The notes beneath the pieces are model-generated. The model worked only from the letters and a program-made list of their open reading frames with translations, was not told where the DNA came from and made no database searches. This document shows positions 18,223 through 29,540 of a DNA stretch of 64,000 nucleotides, piece by piece (position 1 is the stretch's first letter; every line of letters begins with the position of its first letter). Made by a program: the position numbers and the translations under genes. The DNA is from Psilocybe azurescens (taxonomy: Eukaryota; Basidiomycota; Agaricomycetes; Agaricales; Agrocybaceae). The stretch spans positions 1-64,000 of the forward strand of contig JAJIRX010000512.1 of NCBI GenBank assembly GCA_023853785.1, written 5' to 3'.

Positions 18223-20046
18223 TCATCGATTGTTCGCTTTGGAGCTTCTGCCGAATTCTGGATGTTCCCGGTCTTCCGACTGTGAGCGCCGATGTAGTAT
18301 TATCTCGTTGTCGCTGTCGTCAGCGACAATTTTCTGTTCAATAGCTTTTACTGAATCAGAGTGATGATCTTCATCTACGTCTTGAATCAAGGGAACAACA
18401 CCACCTTGTTCGGCGATGTTTTCATCCAGTTTACGAAAAACTGTTTTCTTCCATACATTTGCAAGGTCGAAGAGATTTGTGTTGCGTTTCCGGGACACAA
18501 TCCAACGACTTCCGAGTAGTCCTATCTTCCGAAGGTCTGGTACGTGCATATCTTCTCCGTCGACCGGAAACACTGCGAACAGGTCCGGTTTAACATCATC
18601 GAGTCCATGCACCTCATTGTCACTAGGTTTGATAAAGGGTCTGGATGCGGAGACTGTAAAATCTCCTTTTTCGGCGTGGGTATACCACTCCGACCAGTAC
18701 TCGGTAACAGCTTTGCCAAGTTCGGCAGCTGAGAACCAATTCCATACTTCGTCGTATCTGGTTTTAAGTACAAGAACACTTTCGTCGTGCTCTGCGACTC
18801 GCGATACGAACCGCTTTTCCCAATGTTCTTGTATGTTTTTCTTACACCAGCTCATGACTAGTTTTTCGGGATAACCGCGCGTGATATAGAGAGCGTTAAG
18901 GTCTCTAATTGCCTCTATGTAGATATCCTTAGAACTACATAACACGGCTAACCGGGATAACTCCCCAATGTAAACGCCTCTTTTGACGTCCATTGGGTGA
19001 TGTGATATCCATGGAACTCGTTCTCGATTGTTTCCGGCCTTGACATACGGCTTCCAACAAAGTTTTCCAGACTTTGTAAAGAGGAAGCTGTCGAGAAATT
19101 GACATCCAGTGTCGGAAACAGCCCATTCAATCACACATCCATCGAAACGAACTGAATTCTCAAGTAGATTGAGAGCATCTTTAGCTGATTCAGCGTAAAT
19201 GATGCCTAGACAGTCGTCGATGTATCTTCCATAGAAGACCACGTCGGGATGGTTTAAGATGTCTGAACGTTGTTCAAAGTGATACCCGTAAAGGTTGGCA
19301 AGGTCGGGAGAATCCGCGACCCCCATTGCGAGTCCACTTAATTGTTCAAAGAATTTTTCACCATGCTGTGTGATTAATTGCGTATTGCCAATCTCGATGG
19401 CACGTTTAAAGATGTTCAGTTTAATCTTATTATTCTCTAACGAATTAGGATTAATATGACTTGTTGCATCGTCAGGTTCCGAATTGCTTAATAACCAATC
19501 CTCATACATGGTACAAATGATATCAATGCATGATTTAAGCGGTATATTTGGATAGTACGCTACAACATCTCCAGTAACGAAGTAAAACTTCTTTGAAGAA
19601 TCTATACGCAATTGGCTTAACCTTGTGAAAAGGTCCTTCGTACCGTGTATGATAGAAGGAGCCGCTTTTACAAGCAGCTTAAGCTCTTTGGATACGAACT
19701 TTGCGGCCGGATTAAATACAACCGAGTGACACGGTATTATGGGCCTAAATCCAGTAGGTTGTTTGTGGATTTTAGGTATTCCATGAAATTGTGGGAAGTC
19801 AAACGTTGACCCATCCTCCGGTATTTTCGATTTGAAAAAATTCGGTACATTTAGTTCGTTAAGCAAGGGATGTTCTTCTGCCATTACAGCAAGTTGACGC
19901 ATCTGTTTTGCTTTTGTTTTCATTACTCGTAACGCATCTACATATTCCAACTCTGTGTAGTTGCGTATATCTTCGAGTAATTTTAACTCATTACGTCTGA
20001 GCCAGTCGCGTTCGGACACCGCTAGGCCAAGGTTTTTGTCAGTCAT
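18223..20046 (-). CDS. Penelope-like reverse transcriptase (endonuclease-less, Coprina-type)
   Basis: A 607-residue unbroken ORF. It opens with the PLE N-terminal DKG-type motif (TDKNLGLAV, residues 2-10), then the hallmark FHGIPKIHK..GFRPI (88-103), motif A VTGDVVAYYPN (158-167, Asp160), GLAMGVADSPDLANLYG (238-254), the catalytic YIDD box (275-278), GCQFLDS (314-320) and the thumb segment ISHHPMDVKRGVY..GELSRL (347-365). The 190-residue tail is acidic and shows no GIY-YIG endonuclease, as in terminal PLEs that prime at telomeric ends. The reading frame continues open upstream of this Met for about 30 codons, so the Met is not the true start. The likely product is an RT that copies element RNA onto free 3' DNA ends. 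Confidence 0.9.
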   Translation of the reverse strand: MTDKNLGLAVSERDWLRRNELKLLEDIRNYTELEYVDALRVMKTKAKQMRQLAVMAEEHPLLNELNVPNFFKSKIPEDGSTFDFPQFHGIPKIHKQPTGFRPIIPCHSVVFNPAAKFVSKELKLLVKAAPSIIHGTKDLFTRLSQLRIDSSKKFYFVTGDVVAYYPNIPLKSCIDIICTMYEDWLLSNSEPDDATSHINPNSLENNKIKLNIFKRAIEIGNTQLITQHGEKFFEQLSGLAMGVADSPDLANLYGYHFEQRSDILNHPDVVFYGRYIDDCLGIIYAESAKDALNLLENSVRFDGCVIEWAVSDTGCQFLDSFLFTKSGKLCWKPYVKAGNNRERVPWISHHPMDVKRGVYIGELSRLAVLCSSKDIYIEAIRDLNALYITRGYPEKLVMSWCKKNIQEHWEKRFVSRVAEHDESVLVLKTRYDEVWNWFSAAELGKAVTEYWSEWYTHAEKGDFTVSASRPFIKPSDNEVHGLDDVKPDLFAVFPVDGEDMHVPDLRKIGLLGSRWIVSRKRNTNLFDLANVWKKTVFRKLDENIAEQGGVVPLIQDVDEDHHSDSVKAIEQKIVADDSDNEIILHRRSQSEDREHPEFGRSSKANNR

Positions 20047-21440
20047 CGTAATAACATAGTTGTTATCTAACAGAAACCGAAGTAACTTGTCTCGTCGAGG
20101 GAGAGAACGCGTGCTTACGCATCTCCTTCAGAGTCTCGTCAGGGATACACGCGATCGCTTTGTTAACGTATCGACGTCCCATCACAAGGCCAAGTTCCAT
20201 GTATTGCGGTAACATAGGTGGTTGCGTGTTTTTCTTAGATGCAACCCCATAGTCTGGGTCATACGGTTTATTCAAGCCTTCCTTAAACAAAAAATAGATG
20301 CGCCATCTTATTCTTCGCTTGAAAATCATTCCATGCACTCATGATTAGATTTTTGGAGGGGGGCAGAACAACATATATTTCAATCCTAGAGATAAATCAT
20401 TTGCTATATCAACAGGTACTACAACTCCGTCGCTACAATGTACACTATTACGATACTGGCCAGCCGATATAAACGATATGGGCGTATGTAGGTGTACATA
20501 GGTGACTGCGTGGTCCCAGGAGTATGTTAGTATTTCGTCAGGTATAGTACTTGGGTAAGCGGGACGTACGGAGTAATTGTCCGGGCGTGAGTCCACTAGG
20601 CTTTTGCCTTTCCCTTTCCTTTGTAATCGACCTTGACGGGTGCTTTTCCTTTCCCTTTCTTCTTGTTGTCGACCTTGATGTTGGCTTTGGTGGCCGGTTT
20701 GGAATTGGACGACGGGTTCAAGGCTTCGGCTTGGAGCCGGATGCTTTGGGAGGAGGGGCCTTGGACGAATTCTGGCCAGACAATGTCTGGATAATTACTA
20801 TAGTAATTAGTGTCTAGAATTGCGGGTGAAGGGTAACTGGTACTTGCCTTCTTGCCCGCCGGTACAAGGTTGAGCTTCTTAAGACGTGCATTCAAGCCCT
20901 TATCAATAAGGGATTGAATCGATGGACCTGGTTTGGTCGCATCGGCCATCTCGACATCAGCTTGGCGCTGCAGTATCCCGCTTCTTCTTGATTTTTTTTG
21001 TTGAGAGCGCGGTGGCGTATCTCAACAATATTATCGATTTGATTGCAGAGAAGAGGCAGACAGACGTTTAAGGCGTCACGTTCTGACTTTTTCTGCGGGG
21101 ATACTTCCCACCTATCGATGCGACTAGTGCCGTTGTCATCTTTTACGATAACGGGCATGCGGTAGCCACGCTTCCGATCGTTCCACACTTCTGCGGAGAC
21201 TTTCGAAGGGCTTCATACATCGAATTGGTGTCGCACTTATCGGCCCAATATGCAAACTCAGCTTTCTTGGCCGTAAGGACCGCCTTCGTTGATCGAAGAC
21301 TGGAAGGTCTCCGTCGCAGAGTTGAAAGCTTGCTTAGCCGCAAGGGCTTCAGCGGAGCCTGACTCCGAGAATTCCTTCGTGAGTTGGAATTCCGGCGCCT
21401 TCAGGGTACCCATTGTCAAACATCGGATGAAAATGACCAA
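20047..21440 (-). pseudogene. Upstream part of the Penelope-like element, frameshifted
   Basis: A chain of minus-strand ORF pieces leads toward the RT: 21258-21440 (starts MGTLKAPEFQLTKEF), 21143-21343, 20892-21188, 20596-20949 (Lys/Gly-rich basic tail), 20345-20596 and 20063-20338. Adjacent pieces lie in different frames or are separated by stops (TAA and TGA near 20342-20347). One frame change coincides with an A8 run at about 20992-20999; another, of +1, occurs near 20100 just before the RT frame. Some breaks could be introns, which are known in PLEs, but several look like plain indels. Domain content is not recognised except that the last piece runs into the RT N-terminal domain. Confidence 0.6.
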
Positions 21441-21847
21441 ATTTCAAAATTCAAAAAATCTATCAGGTATGCTCTGGGCCTTCCTTAGGATCATCCTCCT
21501 TCAAAAATTTTGATTTTAAAACAAATATTGACTGAGCTACAGTCTGTTTTATGAGATATTGATATTATACCTGCTATAAATCAACCTTGTTGAAAAAATA
21601 CTTTTTATGACCTAGTTATGTTCTTGCAGTATAAATACACTGACCTGCCAATTTTTATGATTTTAGGAAGCCACTCTGTGAAGATAGCTGTATATATATA
21701 GAGAAAAACATATTCAATGTAATTTTGGGCTATACATCTGAAATTACCAAATGAGTTGGAATCTTCATATACTGTTTCTTTCTCTATAAACATTAAAAAC
21801 ATCATAACTACTACAATGATCCTGCAGAAGTTCACAAACAAGCAAAG
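21441..21847. other. No gene recognised
   Basis: AT-rich sequence between the 5' end of the PLE reading frames and the ~155-bp array. No ORF of substance and no repeat structure seen. No copy of the ~850-bp PLE unit is present here. Confidence 0.5.
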
Positions 21848-22620
21848 GAGCCAGATATTCTTGATTTTTGATGGTGATTATGTGAGGACCTTGTTGTAAT
21901 CCAAGGTCAGCACGTGATCTTCACAATAAGCGGTCAAACTTGTTTGATTAGGGTGTATAATAGCAAGTTCCCTGCACATCATAGATGTATTGATTATATT
22001 AGACAGGAGACAGATATTCTTGATTTTTGATGGTGATCATGTGAGGACCTTGTTGTAGTCCAAGGTCAGCACGTGATCTTCACAATAAGCGGTCAAACTT
22101 GTTTGATTAGGGTGTATAATAGCAAGTTCCCTGCACATCATAGATGTATTGATTAGATTAGACAGGAGACAGATATTATTGATTTTTGATGGTGATCACA
22201 TGGGGACCTCACAATAATCCAAGGTCAGCACGTGATCTTCATAATAAGCGGTCAAACTTGTTTGATTGGGGCAAGTTCTCTGCACATCACAGATGTATTG
22301 ATTAGATTAGACAGGAGCCGGATATTTTTAATTTTTGATGATAATCACATGACGACCTCACAATAATCCAAGGTCAGCACGGGATCTTCATAATAAGCAG
22401 TCAAACTTGTTTGAATGGGGCAAGTCCCCTGCACATCACAGATGTATTGATTAGATTAGACAGAAGCCGGATATTTTTTATTTTTGATGATAATCACGTG
22501 AAGACCTCACAACAATTCAAGGTCAGCACGTGATCTTCATAATAAGCGGTCAAACTTGTTTGATTGGGGTCTACAATGGCAAGTTCTCTGCATGTCACAG
22601 ATGTATTGATTAGATTAGAC
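21848..22620. repeat. ~155-bp tandem array, five copies
   Basis: Units beginning GAGCCAGATATTCTTGATTT recur at about 21848, 22006, 22166, 22314 and 22462, a spacing of 148-160 bp. Each has a conserved AAGGTCAGCACGTGATCTTC core. The first three are closest to each other; the last two share changes (CCGGATATTT, GATAATCAC), so the array has two sub-types. Confidence 0.9.
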
Positions 22621-22996
22621 AAAATTTGAATCACAAACATAGAGCCCTTGTTTTTGCAGTAGTATATAGTTTGGCCCACTTCTGTAAGAACATCCCTTAT
22701 TCTCTTTCTCACTTCTCGCCAGGGAACCGCACAGGTTACCTATAAAGTGTGTAGCAAAAAATGTTACCTTATTTTTAGAAATTTTTTGTGCAAATCTACG
22801 CAGAATCGAGAGAGCTACACTCCTGCCAAGTTTGGAGCCAAAACAACGCAAACTGATGCCGTGACATCATGATTTCCTGGCAACAGTCACCTAATTTTGC
22901 AACTTTCCTAAGAGTACCTTTCGTAGGAAATCATACTAAGGTTCCCAAGCACATCAAGCTGGTGTATTTTAGACAACTTCATTCCTGCATCAGTGA
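22621..22996. other. No gene recognised
   Basis: Transition from the 155-bp array to LTR-like copy A. Short ORFs on both strands carry no motif. CTAAGGTTCCCAAGCACA at about 22935 resembles a segment of LTR-like copies B and D, so a degraded LTR piece may be present. Confidence 0.4.
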
Positions 22997-24523
22997 CCAC
23001 CAAATATCAAGGGCAATTGCTTGCAGTGAGGGTTATCACCAATACCAAGGGGATCGCTTTTTGTGGGCGAGTGTACACAGGGTACTAATAATATCAAAGG
23101 CGATCACTCGCGAATGAGGGCGATCTCCAAATATCAAGTGGATTGCTTTTGGGGGCGAGTGCACACGGGGCACTTATCAGATTGCTTTGTTATTCTTTTT
23201 AAAACTCAAACTCAAAATATAAAAACTATGAGCGATCGCCCGTATTACGAGTATAACGTATTCTTAGTTCCTCTAAGCGAGTGGGCACACAAGTTCACAG
23301 TCCTTAATTACAATGGGCAACGTATTGCACAGGACGGATTTCTTTGACAGTCGTCCCTAGTTACTATGAGCAACCGCTAGCCGTATAGGGTTCTAACCCG
23401 CACTGAACAATCCCCAGGGCAGTCCACGGATGACTTATAAAAGCCTGCTTATCAAGTCTAATAGCCCTGACATTGAATATAACAATCGCGATCGCTCACT
23501 AAACCAGGTACCGCCCTAATATCTTATGGTGAACTGTAGTGTTCGATTTCTTATCACACAAATTACTAGTTCTTGAAGTATTAACACGTATGTTCTTATT
23601 CAAAGTAGATTCTGATATCAAATTTGGGGCGATAGATTACTTGGTTCCTATTCTAGGATACAGGACTGTTTATATAGACTAAATAGATGCCTTGGTTTGT
23701 GATGATTGAAATAGACCAACAGAAACGGAAGGAAATGGGTTGCGTGCTGCCTAGCCTTTGCTGCACCCATTATAATAGTGGAAAGTACTAGTTTTCCTAG
23801 GCTACAGCGCTTATTTGAAGATAATATCAAGTTACCTATAGTATCGAGTGGCGATCGCTAACTGGGCAATCCCTCACTCACGCCGGCTGCATTGCAAATC
23901 ACAAGTATTATGGTCGGATCTAGTAGTCCACCATATGTTGAGTTGTAGACAAGATTTCAATTGCCAATGCATTCGGTCCGTGGGGCGATCTCCCGTGTGG
24001 CACAGTGATGTTTGACTACCAAGCAGGTGATCGCCCTAATTTAGTGGACAGCTTTTGTGATTTCTGGGCACAGGGATCGCCTTTGATAATTAATAAGGTT
24101 TCCGCCACTCGGGCGATCACTTGTGAGGGACAGGTGTGACATCTGTTACAAACTTAACGACCATGGAATGTGGGGACGTATGAATTGAATAAAATCACAC
24201 AGATAGTAGTAGTAGTTCACCTCGTCAATCCACTTAAAGTTGTATTTTTCTGAAACTTTAGACATATATCTTGTACGCCAAGTTTTTGCATATGGTTCAG
24301 AATGATAGATAGTGGGAATATTTGGCCTGAGCAGGCGATCGCCTAATTTAGTGAACAGCTTTTGTGATGTCTGCGCACAAGGATTGCCTTTGATAATTAA
24401 TAAGGTTTCCGCCGCTTGGCGATCGCTTGTACGGGACTGATGGGTGTTACCCTTTGTAAGATCCAAGGTCACTTCTTCTTAGGAGTTCTCCCTTGTGCGG
24501 GACTGATGGCATTGTCAACAGTG
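22997..24523 (-). mobile_element. LTR-like GCGATCGC-rich repeat, copy A
   Basis: Nearly identical to 41859-43395 in the opposite orientation, apart from scattered changes. It contains five exact GCGATCGC octamers and many one-off variants, a TATA-like box (minus strand, 23669-23676), and an internal doubled segment (two versions of the GATCGCC..AATTAATAAGG region around 24030 and 24340) separated by ~170 bp absent from copies B and D. ORFs of 60 and 108 codons on minus are shared with copy C. LTR identity is inferred from the TATA box, TG-type end and the gypsy element beside copy E. Confidence 0.7.
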
Positions 24524-24889
24524 CAAACGAAACGATGATGTCTTCATTGAAAAGCGGCCAGAAGCTGAAAAAGTATACGAGCTCTTGTAAGCGCCATCCA
24601 AATGCCAGTGATTGCCCAAGAACGAACAAAAATGGTACACCTGAAGACACAGACAACGTTGAGAGGTCCAAATGCCCAGATGGTTCTTCAGATATGTCAG
24701 TTAATGAGCCTGCACAGAAGAAAAACATGGGGAGCATTGGTCACCAACAAAACTAAGAAGACCTGAAAGGTTTGTCTGATGCATTAATCAACTACTAAAT
24801 TAAACCCAGGAGTACATTAGTTCTCTTTTAATTACAAGTTTCGAGTTCATGCCACTTTTCATTAACTAAATGCACTCATCAATTCATCA
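24524..24889 (+). other. Short unassigned stretch, possible coding fragment
   Basis: An 87-codon ORF (24493-24756) runs out of the LTR-like repeat and is Ser/Lys/Asn-rich (PRTNKNGTPEDTDNVERSK). It ends at 24756 and matches nothing I recognise. It may be a fragment of the gene into which copy A inserted, or chance. Confidence 0.25.
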
Positions 24890-25170
24890 ATAGAGATCGT
24901 GCGAAAGAACATCATGTGAAAGAACCTAACATGAAAGAAAGTTAATAGAGATCACGCTAAAGAACGTGAATGTAAAAGAATGTAAATAGAGATTATGCGA
25001 GAGAACCTAATGTGAAAGACATTAATAGGGATCATGCGAAAGGACTTAGGCATGCTTGTCAATGGAGATCAAGCGAAAGAACATGGAGACCTAAACATAC
25101 TCGTCAATAGAGTTCATGCGAAAGAAACTAGACATACTCATCAATAGTGATTATACGAAAGAACCTGGAC
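24890..25170. repeat. Degenerate ~50-60-bp GAAAGAAC array
   Basis: Words such as ATAGAGATCATGCGAAAGAAC recur about every 50-60 bp with much divergence (near 24890, 24945, 24985, 25028, 25068, 25110, 25150). Confidence 0.65.
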
Positions 25171-25379
25171 CGACTCACAACAACTGTGGAATGTGGAATG
25201 CAGTTCAATTCAATAACTTGGGTTGGTGAAAATGCCAATTGCTGGGGTAAATGGGGGTCGTGAGTCAAGGACACTAAGAAATGAACTTAAGGCACTCACT
25301 ATCAGAGGATCCAGGCGCGTGAATGTGAAAGGCGTGAACAGGGTTGTAAGTTGAGAGCAAGGAGGGCTTACACAGGGTT

Positions 25380-25660
25380 GTGAGCTACGAGCGTGGAAGG
25401 CATGAATTTTCACCAACAGGAAGGCTTGAATGATGTTGTAAGGCGCCAACAGATGGGGAAGGCTGGAACGAGGAAAGCTTGAACAGGGTTGTAAGGCGCT
25501 ACGAACAGGAAAGGCTTGAATGGGGTTGTAAGTAAGGAAAGCTTGAACGGGAATGGGGAATACTCGAACTGGTTTTTCAGACACGAACATGGAAGGCTTG
25601 AAAGGGGTTGTAAGTCATGAACAGAGGAAGTGCAAACGTGGACCATGGAAGGCTTACAGG
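25380..25660. repeat. Degenerate ~50-60-bp GGAAGGCTTGAA..GGTTGTAAG array
   Basis: GAAAGGCTTGAA and GGGTTGTAAG pairs recur at roughly 50-60-bp spacing (near 25420, 25465, 25510, 25545, 25585, 25645). This is a separate family from the array just upstream. The Pro/Ser/Phe-rich minus ORFs here are its shadow. Confidence 0.65.
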
Positions 25661-26149
25661 GTTGTGCCAAGAATGGGGAGAACTCATCCTCACGACGACA
25701 TTTTAGACAATGATCTAGCTGAAATATTGGTTTGTTCAATGATGTTGAGTGCAAGGGGAAAGATGATGAGGATGGTGGGTTGGTGGGCAAGGGAAAGGAG
25801 AACGATGTTAGGCAGGTTATAAGGACAAAAGGAAAGGACACGAGGTGAGACCTGGTGAACCACGGAAATCAGGGGCGTTGACACGTGCTGTAAAGATACC
25901 AGACATGTACAGTCAGCAAGTCCATCTTGTAACACGCTGACTCATACTGATCACGTCATGCGTCAACTACTCGTGGCCATGCACTCGCACAATGAGTCTA
26001 TAGTGGATAAGACCTTGGTCAATCTACACGCCGTGAAAACATATGAACCACTGCCTTATGCTTGACTCTGGTTCGAAGACTTGTCTTCCAGAAAGGAGGA
26101 TCCAGAATGATTGGAAACCTTGGAGCGGACCTCATTAATGAATTATGGG

Positions 26150-27210
26150 ACTGACTGCGGGATGAATGCACAGACGAACTCATTGAGGGGTTCTCTAAAT
26201 CGATTTTATTCCACAGGGACAATTACATAAGTGTACCGCACCCATATCTACTCCGTTTATGTAAAATGCATATTTTCCTAAACCTTGGAGAGCGTATAAT
26301 CCTTCTTTGGAGAAGTATCTTAAAGTGCATATCGACTGACGATGTATCAACTTGGGACTGGGCAACTCTTACTGGAGATTTTTGGAAAAAACACAGAAAA
26401 TTAGTGGCAGGATCAACACTCCTCTTTTATTATTCTTCCATTGACCTCCTAGAAACCCTGCTGTACCGATCTCGAGCAGATACTCAAGTTCAAGGCAACT
26501 GAATATTTCCATTACCTCTGTGAGATTGGATGAGCATTCCTTCACATTATACTTCCTGAAAAATACTGACACCATTTCTGCAGATTTGTTTGTTGTGCTC
26601 GAACAATCAAACAGCAACGCCTCACTGGTGCTCAGATCTGCGAAGCCCATCCATATCTAGTGTGGTTTGTTGAAGGGTATCAACATCTTTATCATCAACA
26701 ACATATGGATCGCTTACATTTGTGTCGGCCCTCCCTTCATACACTCCTCCATGTCTGCCCCGAAGTCAGGTGAATCAGGCCAGGAACCTACTTACCAAGT
26801 TCACAATCGAACGTGCCATTGGAGATCCTGATCAACAGACCGGACAGCCATCAAATTCAAAATTGAACATGTCACTGGAGATCTTGAACAACAGATCGAA
26901 CAGCCATCAAATTCATTTGCTAACCTCAGTCATATTTCCGGTCTCAAATCAATGTGCCCTAAAATTGACAACACTGCCCATCATTCTTTGCCCACTTATT
27001 TGCATGATGGATACATTCCTGGCTCCGAGACAGAAGAGACCCACAAATTTCCAGGGTGCTGAAAGGCAGAATTATGGAGACACGGTTCCAGAGATCTTTT
27101 CTCAGAAAATAGGGGAATCGTGTCTAGCAGACGGGCAGATTACAAGGAGTATATGTGCTTATGGGCACGGTAATACACAATCAACTCGTTGCACGATGTT
27201 GCTCACACTG
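26150..27210 (+). pseudogene. Plavaka/CACTA-like transposase relic (C-terminal part)
   Basis: Read across frames, the plus strand gives HPYLLRLCKM, WDWATLTGDFWKKHRKLV, EAHPYLVWFVEGYQHLY, DRLHLCRPSLHTLLHVCPEV, SQSNVPLE / ERAIGD, QPSNS and CPKIDN, in the order of the C-terminal half of fungal Plavaka-type (EnSpm/CACTA-related) transposases. The frame changes at least four times and stops interrupt it. A ~57-bp tandem duplication near 26817-26930 repeats the GDLxQQxxQPSN region. The N-terminal catalytic part is not visible, so the relic is inactive. No terminal repeats were found. Confidence 0.7.
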
Positions 27211-27679
27211 TGATTTAATGGAACCCATAGCACGCCCCTCGTTATCCCGGGCTGAATTTTAAAAATAAAGTCGCATTCTATTTAAATTTAATATACCTTT
27301 CCAGAAAATCCAAGCGTGTTCTAATACGTGAAAATATTATTGAGAATCATGAAATTTTGGTCTGTTCTTTTCATGTAGGACATTACAGAATTAATCGGGC
27401 ATCCTGACCTTCAACCCCGCTTCTTTCCACTCTTTATATTCTATACATCCCCCCCCACCGCTGGCTTTTCCTTGCCACAAATTTCTAGATAAATTTCCAT
27501 GATAACTCTCTAGCAACGTCAAAGCGTCTGCCACTCGTCCCTGCTGTGTAGCCTACAAAACAAGTGTTTACAATTGTATAAATTCATAGAATATATGTCT
27601 ATATGGAGGTTGTACCAATGCATGTGGCAGGAACCAGTGGATAGGAATCGGTGTGCCATCATGTATACGGTGAGATGTT
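27211..27679. other. No gene recognised
   Basis: Between the transposase relic and LTR-like copy B. A C9 run at about 27450 is present. No repeat or coding signal seen. Confidence 0.45.
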
Positions 27680-29540
27680 TAGTGCGGGGTGCCTTTGTAA
27701 TTGCCCAATACACAACACCCAATCAAATATTTATATTGATCAGTTCCATCTGGGAGGGTAAGCTTGTAAGGCTTATTACAATAACTAGTTTAGCAGAGTA
27801 CAGACTTAGACGATCGCTCTTGGGTGATCACTAGTAGCTAGAGAACTCTTTTAGACAGACGAGTACACACAAGGCACTGAAACAGTAAGGGCGATCTCTC
27901 TATGTGAGGGTGATCACCAATATCAAGGGGATCGCTCTTGGGGGCGAGTGTACACGGGACACTTAACAGTTCTCTTTATAAAACACAAACCCAAACTATC
28001 AAACACTATAAGCGATCACCCGTATTAACACTTAGTAGATCCTTAGTTCCTATAAGCAACTGGGTACACTAGTCCACAGTCCTTAGTTTACTATAGGCAA
28101 CGTCCTGAAACAGTCGGATTTCTCTGACAGTTGTCCCTAGTTACTATGAGCGATCACTAGCCTTCATAGGGTTCCCACCCGTACTTGACAATCCCCAGGG
28201 CAGTCTTACTATAGGCAACGTCCTGGACAGTCGGAGTTCTCTGACAGTCGTCCATAGTTACTATGAGCAATCACTAGCCGTATAGGGTTCCAACCCGTAC
28301 TTAACAATCCCCAGGGTAGTCCACGGATGACTTATAAAAGCCTGCTTATCAAGTCTAATAGACCTGACATTGAATATAACAATGGCGATCGCTCACGAAA
28401 CCAGGGAGCGCCCTAATTGCTTAAGGTGAACTGTAGTGTTCGATCTCTTATCACACAAATCACTAGTCCTCAAGTATTAACACTGGAATTCTTACTCAGA
28501 GTAAATTCTGATATCAAATTTGGGGTGTAGATTACTTGGTTCCTATTCTAAGATACAGGGCTTTTTTTTATAGACTAAATAGATACCTTGGCTTGTGATA
28601 ATTGAAAGAGACCAAGAGAAAAGGAAAGAAATGGGCCGCGTGCTGCCTAGAATTTTCTGAACCAATTATTACAGTGGAAAGTGCTAGTTTTCCTGGGATA
28701 AGGCACTTATTTGAAGATAACATTGCTGTCCGTGCGGCAGTGCCTCCTTGGGTAGCGATCACCCAGCTTATCTTATCAGATGACTCGCGGCTAAGGCATG
28801 TCGGGACTAGATTGCTTAGGGGTATATTTCCTCGGGAACCCTACCAAGGTTCCCAAGCACAGTTGCTATTGGTTTAGGACCTCCTGGAACAGCAGGTGCC
28901 CTTATCACGAGGCAAGTTATCTCTAGTATCGTGTGGCGATCGCTGACTGTGTGATCCCTCACTCATGTTGGCTGCATTACAAATTACAAGTTTTTATAGT
29001 CGGATCTAGTAGACCGCCATATGCTGGGTTATACACAAGATTTCAATTGTCAATATATTCGGTCCGTGGGGAGATCACCTGTGTGGCGCAGTGATGTCTG
29101 ATCCCCGCGCAGTCGATCGCCCTAATTTAGTGAACAGCCTTTGTGAAGCCTGGACACGGTGCTCGCTTTTGCTAATTAATAAGGTTTACATCACTTGGTG
29201 ATCGCTTGTTAAGAGACTGATGGGTGTTACCCCTTGTAAGAGCCAAGGTCATTTCTTTAGGAGTTCTTCCTTGCATGGGACATCGCCTCGGGCGCTCGGT
29301 TAGGGTTGCTCTGATAGCTGTGTAGGAAACTAAAGGTAGTCTTTGATTCGTAGTGCTGATTAATAGGCCACACTACACCTTAGTTAGTTTGTAAGGTCTA
29401 CTACGCTCGTTGGCCAACTAGGAAGTGAAGTCTAAAAGCCTAATAGTCTGGCGATATCTCCTACCCTTTACTAGTATAAAATACTAGTTTATTACAGATA
29501 ACAATCGCAAAAATGAGGGCCTCTGTGTCACACTTATGGA
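27680..29540 (-). mobile_element. LTR-like GCGATCGC-rich repeat, copy B (diverged, longest)
   Basis: Homologous to copy C (41570-43640) in reverse orientation but clearly diverged. It keeps a ~190-bp segment (about 28730-28920) that copies A and C lack and copy D has. It has two exact GCGATCGC octamers (28385, 28936). The region 28080-28320 contains a local tandem duplication of the GGCAACGTCCTG..CCCCAGGGCAGTC segment. Its inner end (CTCTGTGTCACACTT, about 29523-29540) matches copy C's CATAGTGTAACCCAGAGG in reverse complement, which gives a TGT-type LTR start. Confidence 0.7.

Noticed and set aside
18416..18874. 152-codon plus-strand ORF inside the RT gene
   Set aside because: Antisense shadow of the 607-aa reverse transcriptase, which carries all the motifs.
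18223..20046. RT considered as telomerase, group II intron or LINE RT
   Set aside because: The IPKIHK motif, YIDD box and thumb motif order are those of Penelope-like elements. No telomerase N-terminal domains, maturase domain or LINE endonuclease is visible.
22997..24523. GCGATCGC density suggesting cyanobacterial (HIP1) DNA or contamination
   Set aside because: The motif sits in a repeat family linked to a basidiomycete gypsy element, and neighbouring genes carry fungal introns. No bacterial genes are present.
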